58,697 bases of DNA from Bacteroidaceae bacterium (GTDB taxonomy: Bacteria > Bacteroidota > Bacteroidia > Bacteroidales > Bacteroidaceae): positions 1 through 58,697 of the forward strand of contig JAFSKK010000056.1 of assembly GCA_017448965.1 (NCBI GenBank), read 5' to 3'. Below are positions 51,901-58,697 of this stretch, piece by piece. Each line of letters begins with the position of its first letter. Within the stretch, counting starts at the first letter, position 1. The notes under the pieces were generated by a model. It saw only the letters and a list, made by a program, of their open reading frames with translations, ran no database searches and was not told the DNA's origin. A program made the translations under genes and the position numbers.

Positions 51901-52429
51901 GTTCGTGCTAACCAGAATGTTCTTCAACGACTGGGGCATTTTCGGTGAATTGAAAGAGATGACTTCGGGGTTCCGTTGTGCCACGTTTGAAAGATGCCCA
52001 CCGAAAGAATCGGACAATGCGTTCCAAAGAAGCCGGAAGGCGATGTTCTGCGGTCTTTATGAGATAGGAAATGAATACCTGCCATTGGAGAACAGAAACA
52101 CCTTCAAGGTGATGCGATTGGGCAAATACAACAAAGCCGTGTTCCAGTTGAACAAAATCCAAAACGTGGGCGACATCGTGTTGGCTCGAAGCTTTGACTG
52201 GTTCGGGCATCCATCGGACAGCAAAACCGTCATCAATGTACTTGACCGCTTCATCATGGAAAAGATGGCGATGGGAGAGTTGCCGACAAAAGCGAAAAGA
52301 GGGTACGCGGAATTGCTCATTACGGAGAGTCCTGAGTTCTGCAAAAGAAAGAGCAATGCGCCTCTCTCCAAAGAATCGTCGGATGATGGCATCGATTGGG
52401 ATATGATTGACAAGGATTTCCTTGAATGA
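51893..52429 (+). CDS. DUF5675-like protein
   Basis: A 178-residue protein. The N-terminal ~105 residues resemble the DUF5675 domain (FGELKEMTSGFRCATFERCP, YEIGNEYLPLENRNTFKVMR, VGDIVLARSFDW), a family often encoded beside phage-type lysis genes. The remainder is a charged tail. The start is fixed by an AAAGGAGG-type ribosome-binding site at about 51879-51888 and by the 8-base overlap with the gene before it. Last gene of the module. Confidence 0.65.
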   Translation: MIEFVLTRMFFNDWGIFGELKEMTSGFRCATFERCPPKESDNAFQRSRKAMFCGLYEIGNEYLPLENRNTFKVMRLGKYNKAVFQLNKIQNVGDIVLARSFDWFGHPSDSKTVINVLDRFIMEKMAMGELPTKAKRGYAELLITESPEFCKRKSNAPLSKESSDDGIDWDMIDKDFLE

Positions 52430-52614
52430 CATACTTTTTCGAATCAATTTCGTGTGTGCTCATGATTGTAGAAGGATGCCGTTGTGAAACGCCATCCTTT
52501 CTTTCTTTGTCAAAAAATAGAAAAATAGAAAAATCAAAAAATAGAATTATCGAAATCGGATGAGAAAATCGAGATTTTTGAGGGGGAAATGGTTGTTGTC
52601 TCAAATCTTTCAGT

Positions 52615-52622
52615 TATCTTTG
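52615..52622 (+). promoter_or_regulatory. -7 box of lipoprotein gene (TATCTTTG)
   Basis: TATCTTTG followed by C, 62 bases before the ATG at 52684. The preceding ~90 bases hold an A/T-rich run of AAAATAGAAAAAT repeats. Confidence 0.6.
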
Positions 52623-52683
52623 CAATTGAAAACCATTCGGAATGAATAATTATATTTACGAACCCTATAAAACCTGTATGATT

Positions 52684-53586
52684 ATGAAGAAATTAGCGAT
52701 TATTTTGCTGGGATGCTGTGTGTCCCTGATGTTGTGGAACTGCAAGGGCAAAAGCTCTGATGGTTCTTCGGATGTTGATAATGCCTTGGCTGAGAGAATG
52801 GGATTGAAGGAGGTGCCGAAGGTGGAGAAGTTTGTGGTGGTGACGGCGGATCAGACACCCGTGCTGAGGGAGCCAGCGAAGGGCAGTGCCATATTGGTGA
52901 ATTGCATGGAGGACATGGAGTCTGACATGGCGGATAGCAGGGTGCAGTGGAGCGACGAGAAGGTGCCGAGGGGGTATAGCAATAATGATTGGGATCGCTA
53001 TGCTGGCACGGTGCTGGCTGTGTTGGGCGAGGAAGGCGACTACTACAAGGTGAGTGTCAAGGATAGGGAGTGGTGCGACATCGAGTCGGGCTATGTGCTC
53101 AAATCGGATACGGAGGAGATGAAGCCTGAGGCGGTGACGGCTGAGTGGATTGAGACGTCTGCAGAACAGGCGTGGATGCCGACGGTCGTGAAAAAGGAAG
53201 GAAAGTACAAGGGGCTTGTGATACGTGTTGAGGTGAACGAATTGTGGGGAGAGGAGACGCTGTGGGTTGGTGTGCTGAAAGATGGTGTCATCTATTATCC
53301 GGATGGATTTGTCGGCCTCATTGCTGATTGTGATACAGCGGACGAACTGGTATTCCGTCCGGCTGGGTATGTGGATGATATTAATTTGCAGCTCCAGTAT
53401 CCGAAGTCGGTGTCTAAGTTGAACGAGTTTGGCGAGGTGATGAGCCTTGACCCTGCGAAATTGACCGACGAGCAGATTGAACAGATTTTGGAGGAACTGG
53501 GAAAGCGTCCTACTGAATATATAGGTTGTGAGTATTCCTTCCCGATGACGGAAGGTCAGACGGCTCTTTTCTGGCTGAAAAAGTGA
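52684..53586 (+). CDS. Lipoprotein, SH3-like region possible, unrecognised
   Basis: A 300-residue lipoprotein: signal peptide KKLAIILLGCCVSLMLWNC with the lipobox Cys near 20. A middle region of ~90 residues (VVVTADQTPVLREPAKGSAIL, YYKVSVKDREWCDIESGYVL) looks like a bacterial SH3-type domain, which often binds cell-wall peptide. The C-terminal ~130 residues are without known motif. I start at the ATG at 52684 because the 14 residues before it do not fit a signal peptide. Confidence 0.65.
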   Translation: MKKLAIILLGCCVSLMLWNCKGKSSDGSSDVDNALAERMGLKEVPKVEKFVVVTADQTPVLREPAKGSAILVNCMEDMESDMADSRVQWSDEKVPRGYSNNDWDRYAGTVLAVLGEEGDYYKVSVKDREWCDIESGYVLKSDTEEMKPEAVTAEWIETSAEQAWMPTVVKKEGKYKGLVIRVEVNELWGEETLWVGVLKDGVIYYPDGFVGLIADCDTADELVFRPAGYVDDINLQLQYPKSVSKLNEFGEVMSLDPAKLTDEQIEQILEELGKRPTEYIGCEYSFPMTEGQTALFWLKK

Positions 53587-53692
53587 GTGGAATGATGTCC
53601 GTTCACCTGCGTGAGGAAGGCTTTTTCGGGGAAACAAGTGTGCAGATGAGAAAAAATGTGTGATTTTGTTTGGCTGTTTCGCCGAATAGTCT

Positions 53693-53700
53693 TACCTTTG
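53693..53700 (+). promoter_or_regulatory. tRNA promoter (-33 TTTG, -7 TACCTTTG)
   Basis: TACCTTTG at 53693 with TTTG at 53669-53672, 20 bases upstream, close to the Bacteroidetes consensus. Confidence 0.75.
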
Positions 53701-53719
53701 TGCCCGAAAACAAGATGAT

Positions 53720-53797
53720 AGGGGCGTAGCCCAGCTGGTTTAGAGCGCTGCAGTCACATTGCAGAGGTCATCGGTTCGAACCCGATCGTCCCTACCA
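53720..53797 (+). tRNA. tRNA-Val(CAC)
   Basis: A cloverleaf can be drawn: acceptor AGGGGCG (53720-53726) with CGTCCCT (53787-53793, one G-U), anticodon stem CTGCA/TGCAG with loop GTCACAT and anticodon CAC (53755-53757), T-arm ATCGG-TTCGAAC-CCGAT (53770-53786). The CCA end is encoded (53795-53797). The D-stem has one apparent mismatch. Val (GTG codon) is read from the anticodon. Confidence 0.9.
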
Positions 53798-53798
53798 C

Positions 53799-53845
53799 AA
53801 AAAAGGTGCTGATTGATTATCTTAATCGATCAGCACCTTTTTTGT
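53799..53845. terminator. Terminator after tRNA-Val
   Basis: Stem AAAAGGTGCTGAT with ATCAGCACCTTTT and a T-run. It lies between the tRNA (+) and the convergent PL11 gene (-) and would serve both. Confidence 0.85.
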
Positions 53846-53879
53846 TTGTCGAATGGGCGTGTTTTAGGTGTGAAGCTTG

Positions 53880-55763
53880 TTAACGCTTCATGCCGTGACC
53901 CAGATAGAAGCCTGGTTCGGGTGGCTGGTTGTAACCTACGTTTTCGGTGGCCACACTGATGCGGTAGGGAATGTCGAGCATGAGGCAAGGGAAGCGGTGC
54001 TCGGTGGACAGAGTGGTGGAGTAGATGCGGAGTTCGCTGCTCTCGCGGTTGTGCACGACCACTTCTTCACGCCAGTCGCCGAAGATGTCGGCAGACAGGC
54101 AGGGGTTCATCTTGGTGCCATTGTTGAAAGCGCATCCCTCAGCCTTGAAGTCCTTGACGGTCTCAGTGATTTCTTTGTTCCAGTTCCACTTCATCACGGC
54201 GTTGCGGTCGAGCAATTCGCGCAGCAAGTCGCCATCCCACCACACAGCGCTGTTGGCGGGGATTCGTGCATTGGGCGCATGCAGTTGTCCTCTGACATCG
54301 AAGTAGCCTAACTGTGAGGATGACCACATCTCCACACCCTTGTTGGTGGGGTCGATGTCGGCTGCCATGCCTCGTCCTACATCGTCAGAACTTTTGATTT
54401 GGAAGATGACGTGCCCTGTATGTGCATCGCGGAACTCAGAGCCGTCTTTCTGATTCTCATGCACATCCCAAATTTGCAGATGGGTGTTGTCGGGATAGAA
54501 AGCCAATTGGTGAATGGCATCGCCATGTCCCATGCGGGTGGTGTAAAGTCCTGTTCCATCGTGGTCAACCGCCATGGAACCATAGGTGATTTCGTCGCAT
54601 CCGTCGCCATCCACATCGCCCACTCGCAGGTTGTGATTTCCCTGCCCTGAATAGCCTGGCTCCTTCTCGGAGTCGAACAGCCATCGCAGGGTGAGATCAG
54701 TGCCATTCCAATCGTAGGCAGCCAGATAGGATTTGGTATAGTAACCTCGGCACATCACGGCGCTGGGGTGCTTGCCGTCCAGATAGGCCACTGCTGCCAA
54801 GAAGCGGTCGCAACGGTTGCCGTAGTTGTCGCCCCAACTGGCCACATCGCCTCGTGGTGGTATGTAATCCACCGTCTTGAGCGCACGTCCTGTGAGACCC
54901 TCAAACACCGTGAGATATTCTGGCCCTTGGAGGATTCTGCCTGAGACATTGGTGGCTTTCTTGCTCACCTTCCCGTCGATGTCCTTGTTGATGGTGCCGC
55001 TCATCACCCAGTTGGCGTTGGCATCGCCAATCGCCTGTCCTGTTCCGTCCACTGTTCCGTCGGCGGTTTTCATGATGATTTCAGCACGGCCATTGCCATC
55101 GAAGTCATAGACGAGGAATTGGGTGTAGTGGGCACCTGCACGGATGTTGGGGCCAAGGTCGATTCGCCACAGAAAGGGAGAAGCGGATTCTCCATCTTTG
55201 CCAGAAATGCCAGGAATCTTGTAGCAATCGATGTACACATGACCAGTGTAACCTTCATGGCTGTTGTCGCGGCTGTTGGAGGGATCCCACTTGAGAATGA
55301 GTTCATATTCTCCATCGCCATCCACATCGCCCACGCTGGCATCGTTGGCAGAGTAGGTGTAGGGGCGCCCGTCGGGTGTCATTCCGTCGGCTGGCTTGTT
55401 GAGGGGAATGGAGAGATAGTCACGCTGGTCGGGATGATAGGTCAGTTCGTAAGAGAATTCGCGGTTGTCCCGAATGGCTGTCAAGAGGAATGTGGTCTTT
55501 TCTTTCGGTGCTAAAGTTTTGAAGAAAGTGGCATTCCATATATTCTGCTCGTTCAGTCGCTTACCCTCTTGATAGATGCTGAATGGAACTTTCTCTTCTC
55601 CTTCGAGGAAACGCCATGAGAAAGCCAAGCTGTCGCCTTCTTTCAGACACACGAAGCCGCGTCCAAGGCGCTCCTTTTGGATGTCGGAGGCATAGTTGGG
55701 TTGAGCGATAGCTGTGTTGGCAGTGAGGAGCGCGATAAGGGTGGTGAGGAGAGATGCTTTCAT
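53880..55763 (-). CDS. Rhamnogalacturonan lyase (PL11)
   Basis: A 627-residue secreted lyase (signal peptide about 1-20) of polysaccharide lyase family 11, cutting the rhamnogalacturonan-I backbone of pectin by beta-elimination. An N-terminal beta-sandwich is followed by an eight-bladed propeller with repeated Ca2+-binding stretches DVDGDGEYE, DFDGNGRAE, DVDGDGCDE. The length matches the family. It lies 23 bases after a lipoprotein gene on the same strand, with AraC further upstream, so a short operon is likely. Pectic side chains would yield arabinose and galactose, which the operons earlier in the window can use. Confidence 0.9.
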   Translation of the reverse strand: MKASLLTTLIALLTANTAIAQPNYASDIQKERLGRGFVCLKEGDSLAFSWRFLEGEEKVPFSIYQEGKRLNEQNIWNATFFKTLAPKEKTTFLLTAIRDNREFSYELTYHPDQRDYLSIPLNKPADGMTPDGRPYTYSANDASVGDVDGDGEYELILKWDPSNSRDNSHEGYTGHVYIDCYKIPGISGKDGESASPFLWRIDLGPNIRAGAHYTQFLVYDFDGNGRAEIIMKTADGTVDGTGQAIGDANANWVMSGTINKDIDGKVSKKATNVSGRILQGPEYLTVFEGLTGRALKTVDYIPPRGDVASWGDNYGNRCDRFLAAVAYLDGKHPSAVMCRGYYTKSYLAAYDWNGTDLTLRWLFDSEKEPGYSGQGNHNLRVGDVDGDGCDEITYGSMAVDHDGTGLYTTRMGHGDAIHQLAFYPDNTHLQIWDVHENQKDGSEFRDAHTGHVIFQIKSSDDVGRGMAADIDPTNKGVEMWSSSQLGYFDVRGQLHAPNARIPANSAVWWDGDLLRELLDRNAVMKWNWNKEITETVKDFKAEGCAFNNGTKMNPCLSADIFGDWREEVVVHNRESSELRIYSTTLSTEHRFPCLMLDIPYRISVATENVGYNQPPEPGFYLGHGMKR

Positions 55764-55786
55764 GTGTGTGAGAGTTGTTGATGGGG

Positions 55787-56263
55787 TTATTGAGCAAATA
55801 TTTGTACACTCTTCAAAGGTACGCCGTAGGTGTAGTTGAGCAGGGTGACGTATACCGTGAAGGGGTGAAGTTGTACTTCATCGACACTCTGGATGCCCTT
55901 TTGGGTGAAGAAATCCGTGTGAGAGTTGTAGAGCTCTGTCTTCACGGTGGCGAGGTCGAGCGATACAGGCACTTTCGTTTGGAAAGTGTTGAGGGCTTTC
56001 TGGTCGCACATATCGATGGCGAGAGCAAGCAGGTTTTTGTCGGTCGAGGCATTTTCTTTGAAGACGTAAGAAGAGATGCCATTTTCGGCTACATAAAGGG
56101 TCAGGATGGAGTCGTATTGCGCTTCGTCCTCTTCGGTGAACTTGATGCTGTCGGTTTCCACGTAGTAAGTGCATGTTGCTTCGGCGTGCGGATCTTTGGA
56201 ACAAGATGAGAATGCTGCGACCAGTAGCAGGAGGAGTGACAGCAGAAGGATGTTTCTTTTCAT
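55787..56263 (-). CDS. Lipoprotein, unrecognised
   Basis: A 158-residue lipoprotein (KRNILLLSLLLLLVAAFSSC, Cys near 21) whose remainder is an acidic alpha/beta protein (YYVETDSIKFTEEDEAQYD) without known domain. I start at the ATG at 56263 because the residues before it (29 in the open frame) precede a standard signal peptide. It lies between araC-type regulator and PL11. Confidence 0.65.
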   Translation of the reverse strand: MKRNILLLSLLLLLVAAFSSCSKDPHAEATCTYYVETDSIKFTEEDEAQYDSILTLYVAENGISSYVFKENASTDKNLLALAIDMCDQKALNTFQTKVPVSLDLATVKTELYNSHTDFFTQKGIQSVDEVQLHPFTVYVTLLNYTYGVPLKSVQIFAQ

Positions 56264-56303
56264 TGTGTTTTGTTGTTGTTTTGTTGGTATGTAATTCAAA
56301 CTA

Positions 56304-57254
56304 TTATTCATTCTCGTTTTGGAGGTGGTTGAGTCCTCGTTGGATGACATCGGTGAAGTTGGTGTCCTCTTCGGTCACCTCTGCTTTTCCCTTGCGGTAG
56401 TCGAGCGGACTGAGTGTGGTGAGGTTTTTGAACCATTTGCCGAAATAGCTCTGGTTGGGAAAATAGAGTTGGTCAGAGATTTCCTTGATGGTCATGTTGG
56501 TGTTCTTCAACATGTTGCGTGCATCGACCAATAGGGCTGTCGCAATCCACAGGCTGGGCGATTTGCCGGAACGTTCCTTGATGATGGTGCTGAAATAGCG
56601 TGTGGTGAGGAACTGACGGTCGGCATAGTAACTCACTTCGTGCTCCTTGCGGTAGTGACGGTAGAGGGTGGAGACAAACTTCTGCAACACCTCGTCCTTG
56701 CGTGAAAGGTTTTCTGGACTCTGTGCCACATTGGCATAGCATTGCAGCACTTCGAGCATGAGTGCATAACTGAGCAGTTCGGCCTGTTTACGGGCAATTT
56801 CGAGGACAGGTTTGTTGCGTTGTTCGGCTTGGTTCATGCTTTCCATCTGCTCTTTCTTTGTGACGCTCTTCAGCAACGTGATGTATTGACAGAGGGCGCT
56901 GTATTGCTGCTCGGAAACCACTTGAAGAGGGACTTGCTTGATGACAAAGAGCGCATTGAAATTGGTCACGTTATAGAGCATGGGCTGGATGGTCTCAAGA
57001 TTGGCGCCTATCACCGTGCCGCGCAAGTTGGGTGAGTGGCTGATGATGTGTAACTCGCTGTAGGAAAAGTAAACGATAAGCGAATGTTTGGAAAGAGTAT
57101 ACTCCTTTCCGTCGATGGTGAGCTTCACTTCTCCCTCTTTGCAAAGAAATAGCCCCGTCTTATTCAGTATTACACTGCCATATTCGGCGTTGAGGATGTT
57201 CACCTCACCACCTTCCAACTCCATGATGGTTACCTTTTCTTCTTTCATGTTCAT
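56304..57254 (-). CDS. AraC family transcriptional regulator
   Basis: A 316-residue regulator: N-terminal cupin-like sensor region (about 1-150; MELEGGEVNILNAEYGSVIL) and C-terminal tandem helix-turn-helix of AraC type (KEISDQLYFPNQSYFGKWFK near the end, about 260-300). It is divergent from the RND adaptor at 57461, and the intergenic palindrome (57334-57383) could be its site. ATGs at 57248, 57254 and 57269 are all possible. The ligand is unknown. Confidence 0.88.
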   Translation of the reverse strand: MNMKEEKVTIMELEGGEVNILNAEYGSVILNKTGLFLCKEGEVKLTIDGKEYTLSKHSLIVYFSYSELHIISHSPNLRGTVIGANLETIQPMLYNVTNFNALFVIKQVPLQVVSEQQYSALCQYITLLKSVTKKEQMESMNQAEQRNKPVLEIARKQAELLSYALMLEVLQCYANVAQSPENLSRKDEVLQKFVSTLYRHYRKEHEVSYYADRQFLTTRYFSTIIKERSGKSPSLWIATALLVDARNMLKNTNMTIKEISDQLYFPNQSYFGKWFKNLTTLSPLDYRKGKAEVTEEDTNFTDVIQRGLNHLQNENE

Positions 57255-57333
57255 TGTATTTAAGCACAAAATAACTACTTTTTGAACAAATGAGCAATAT
57301 GTTTGGTGTACTTTTGGGTTAAAAAGTTACAAA

Positions 57334-57383
57334 AAGGATAATTTTTGTACAACAAACGCTATGTTCATTGAAAAATTATCCTT
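57334..57383. promoter_or_regulatory. Candidate operator palindrome upstream of RND adaptor
   Basis: AAGGATAATTTTT (57334-57346) and its exact complement AAAAATTATCCTT (57371-57383) are 24 bases apart. The right arm abuts the -7 box TATCTTTG at 57384-57391, so a bound regulator would meet RNA polymerase. A hairpin in RNA is impossible in a promoter region, so protein binding is the simplest reading. Confidence 0.6.
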
Positions 57384-57391
57384 TATCTTTG
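57384..57391 (+). promoter_or_regulatory. -7 box of RND adaptor gene (TATCTTTG)
   Basis: TATCTTTG followed by C, 70 bases before the ATG at 57461. Confidence 0.65.
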
Positions 57392-57460
57392 CATCAGAAA
57401 ATGGTGTTTCATACACATTTGTGTGACAACCGGAAAACAACGAAGAAAGGAACATACTCT

Positions 57461-58534
57461 ATGAATCGATGGGTTAATTTTGTATTGAGTACAATTCTGC
57501 TGGTAGGCATTACGTCGTGTGACCAGAAGAAAACCTCGCAAGATGAAGCGGTCACGGTCAACTTGGCAGTGGCAAAAAGCATCAATGAAGTGGATGCGAC
57601 GACTTTCACGGGCAGGACGAAACCTGCCTCAGAAGTGCATTTGGCTTTTCGTGTGGCTGGTCAGATTGAACGGCTGTTGGTGAAAGAAGGTGACCACGTG
57701 AGTAAAGGGCAGGTGGTCGCCGTGATGGATGCTCGCGACTATCAGGTGCAGTTGGCTGCCACGCAGGCTGAATATGCACAGGTGAAGGCGGATGCTGAGC
57801 GTGTGATGGCACTTTATGCTGAGGGCAATACAACGGCGAGTAACAATGACAAGGCACGTTTCGGATTGCAGCAGATCACGCAGAAACTGGCCAATCATCG
57901 GAATCAATTGGCTGACACGCATTTGAGAAGCACCATTGACGGATATGTGCAGACGAAGTTCCATGAGGCTGGCGAAACGGTCGGAGCAGGCATGCCTGTG
58001 ATTAGTGTTTTTGGTAGCGGAAACACTGAGGTGGAAATTAAAATCAGTGCATCAGATTTTGCTCATATTGAGAAGTTTGTGGATTTTAATTGTAAGTTTG
58101 ATGTAACAGGTGACAAGGCTTTCCCGTTGAGTGTGGTGCGTATGAATCAGGAGGCCAATTCGTCACAACTTTACACGGTGCGCTTGAGATTCTTGGAGCC
58201 CATCGACCCCAAGAAAATCACTCCAGGGATGACCACGATTGTCTATGCTGAGGTGTCGAATGATGAGGCATCGGGCATCGTGAACGTGCCTTCTTCAGCC
58301 GTGCTGGAAAAGGATGGAAAGACTCAGGTGTTTGTCTATGATGAGAAGTCGGGCAAGGTGAATGCGCGTGTCGTAACCGTCTCGTCGGTGAATCGCGATG
58401 GAACCATGCAGGTGCGTCAGGGATTGAAGTCGGGAGAGAGAGTGGTGGCATCAGGTGTGCATCACGTGCGGGACGGACAGTCTGTGAAGGTGCTGGAGCG
58501 GCCATCTGCTTCGAATGTAGGTGGATTGTTGTAA
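57461..58534 (+). CDS. RND efflux periplasmic adaptor lipoprotein (HlyD/AcrA-like)
   Basis: A 357-residue membrane-fusion protein: lipoprotein signal (LSTILLVGITSC, Cys near 20), barrel-sandwich halves LVKEGDHVSKGQVVAVMDARDYQ and AGETVGAGMPVISVFGSG, a short helical hairpin (about 95-145) and a beta-barrel plus C-terminal domain (about 205-355). It links an inner-membrane RND pump to an outer-membrane channel. The pump gene should follow after the window. The start at 57461 has AAAGGAAC 10 bases ahead; the longer open frame begins inside the promoter. Confidence 0.92.
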   Translation: MNRWVNFVLSTILLVGITSCDQKKTSQDEAVTVNLAVAKSINEVDATTFTGRTKPASEVHLAFRVAGQIERLLVKEGDHVSKGQVVAVMDARDYQVQLAATQAEYAQVKADAERVMALYAEGNTTASNNDKARFGLQQITQKLANHRNQLADTHLRSTIDGYVQTKFHEAGETVGAGMPVISVFGSGNTEVEIKISASDFAHIEKFVDFNCKFDVTGDKAFPLSVVRMNQEANSSQLYTVRLRFLEPIDPKKITPGMTTIVYAEVSNDEASGIVNVPSSAVLEKDGKTQVFVYDEKSGKVNARVVTVSSVNRDGTMQVRQGLKSGERVVASGVHHVRDGQSVKVLERPSASNVGGLL

Positions 58535-58560
58535 TTGTCGGACACACATTATTTAATCAA

Positions 58561-58695
58561 CTTTCGGAAGTTACCGCTTCTCTCAGGAGTTAAAGGAGTT
58601 ATAGGAGTTAAAGCCTATACTCTGTCAACTGTGGAGAGGAGTTTTCACGCCAGCATTACATTCGGCTTTAACTCCTCTAACTCCTTTAACTTCTT
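58561..58695. repeat. Long hairpin repeat, copy 2 (window end, inverted)
   Basis: The reverse complement of 1-136 with two differences over the shared length. It follows the RND adaptor gene directly and runs to the end of the window. Confidence 0.85.
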
Positions 58696-58697
58696 TA

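Noticed and set aside
53720-53797. Integration (att) site of a mobile element at tRNA-Val
   Set aside because: No integrase gene and no repeated 3' tRNA fragment were found within the window.

Overview
The window looks like part of a Bacteroidales chromosome, most likely Prevotella-like. The reasons are the -7 boxes of the TAnnTTTG type in front of most transcription units, a Nudix-type AraR inside a sodium-symporter arabinose operon, BT4734-type VirE_N/DUF3987 and HU-related genes, DUF5112/5113-type sensor kinases, and secreted GH30 and PL11 enzymes. Both ends of the window are inverted copies of the same ~136 bp hairpin repeat (2 differences). This suggests a draft contig that broke in a dispersed repeat.

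Layout. 0.4-11.3 kb (+ strand, plus one GH30 gene on -): DUF1015 protein, YigZ, GH30 glycosidase, MORN protein, inositol-monophosphatase family enzyme, YhcH/YjgK/YiaL protein, glycogen-branching-type GH13 enzyme, DUF6057-like membrane protein. 11.4-22.0 kb (-): one long L-arabinose operon, read as mutarotase lipoprotein, SGLT symporter, AraR, AraD, AraA, AraB, a tiny membrane protein, transketolase and RpiB. It takes arabinose from uptake through ribulose-5-phosphate/xylulose-5-phosphate into the pentose phosphate pathway. 22.3-27.0 kb (-): galactose operon of cytosolic mutarotase, small membrane protein, GluP-type MFS transporter, GxxExxY protein and galactokinase; the GxxExxY gene lies between inverted repeats. 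27.1-37.3 kb: FolC, a 1408-residue tandem sensor kinase with its response regulator, a membrane protein, Nth, L27/L21, and two unrecognised genes.

37.4-52.5 kb is accessory DNA. It holds two paralogous HU-related genes with long direct repeats upstream, an ORF6N gene behind tandem promoter-containing repeats, a BcgI-like bifunctional restriction-modification system with an extra gene, a structured non-coding RNA, a RelE-like toxin-antitoxin pair, a second antitoxin whose PIN toxin has lost its middle, a truncated and an intact S24 peptidase gene, and a VirE_N/DUF3987 - small protein - P5-like lysis protein - DUF5675-like module. Several palindromic repeat families are scattered here, and one has entered a coding frame.

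52.6-58.5 kb: lipoprotein, tRNA-Val(CAC), rhamnogalacturonan lyase (PL11), a second lipoprotein, an AraC regulator, and a divergent RND periplasmic adaptor behind a 13-bp palindrome. No CRISPR array, rRNA or transposase gene was seen.
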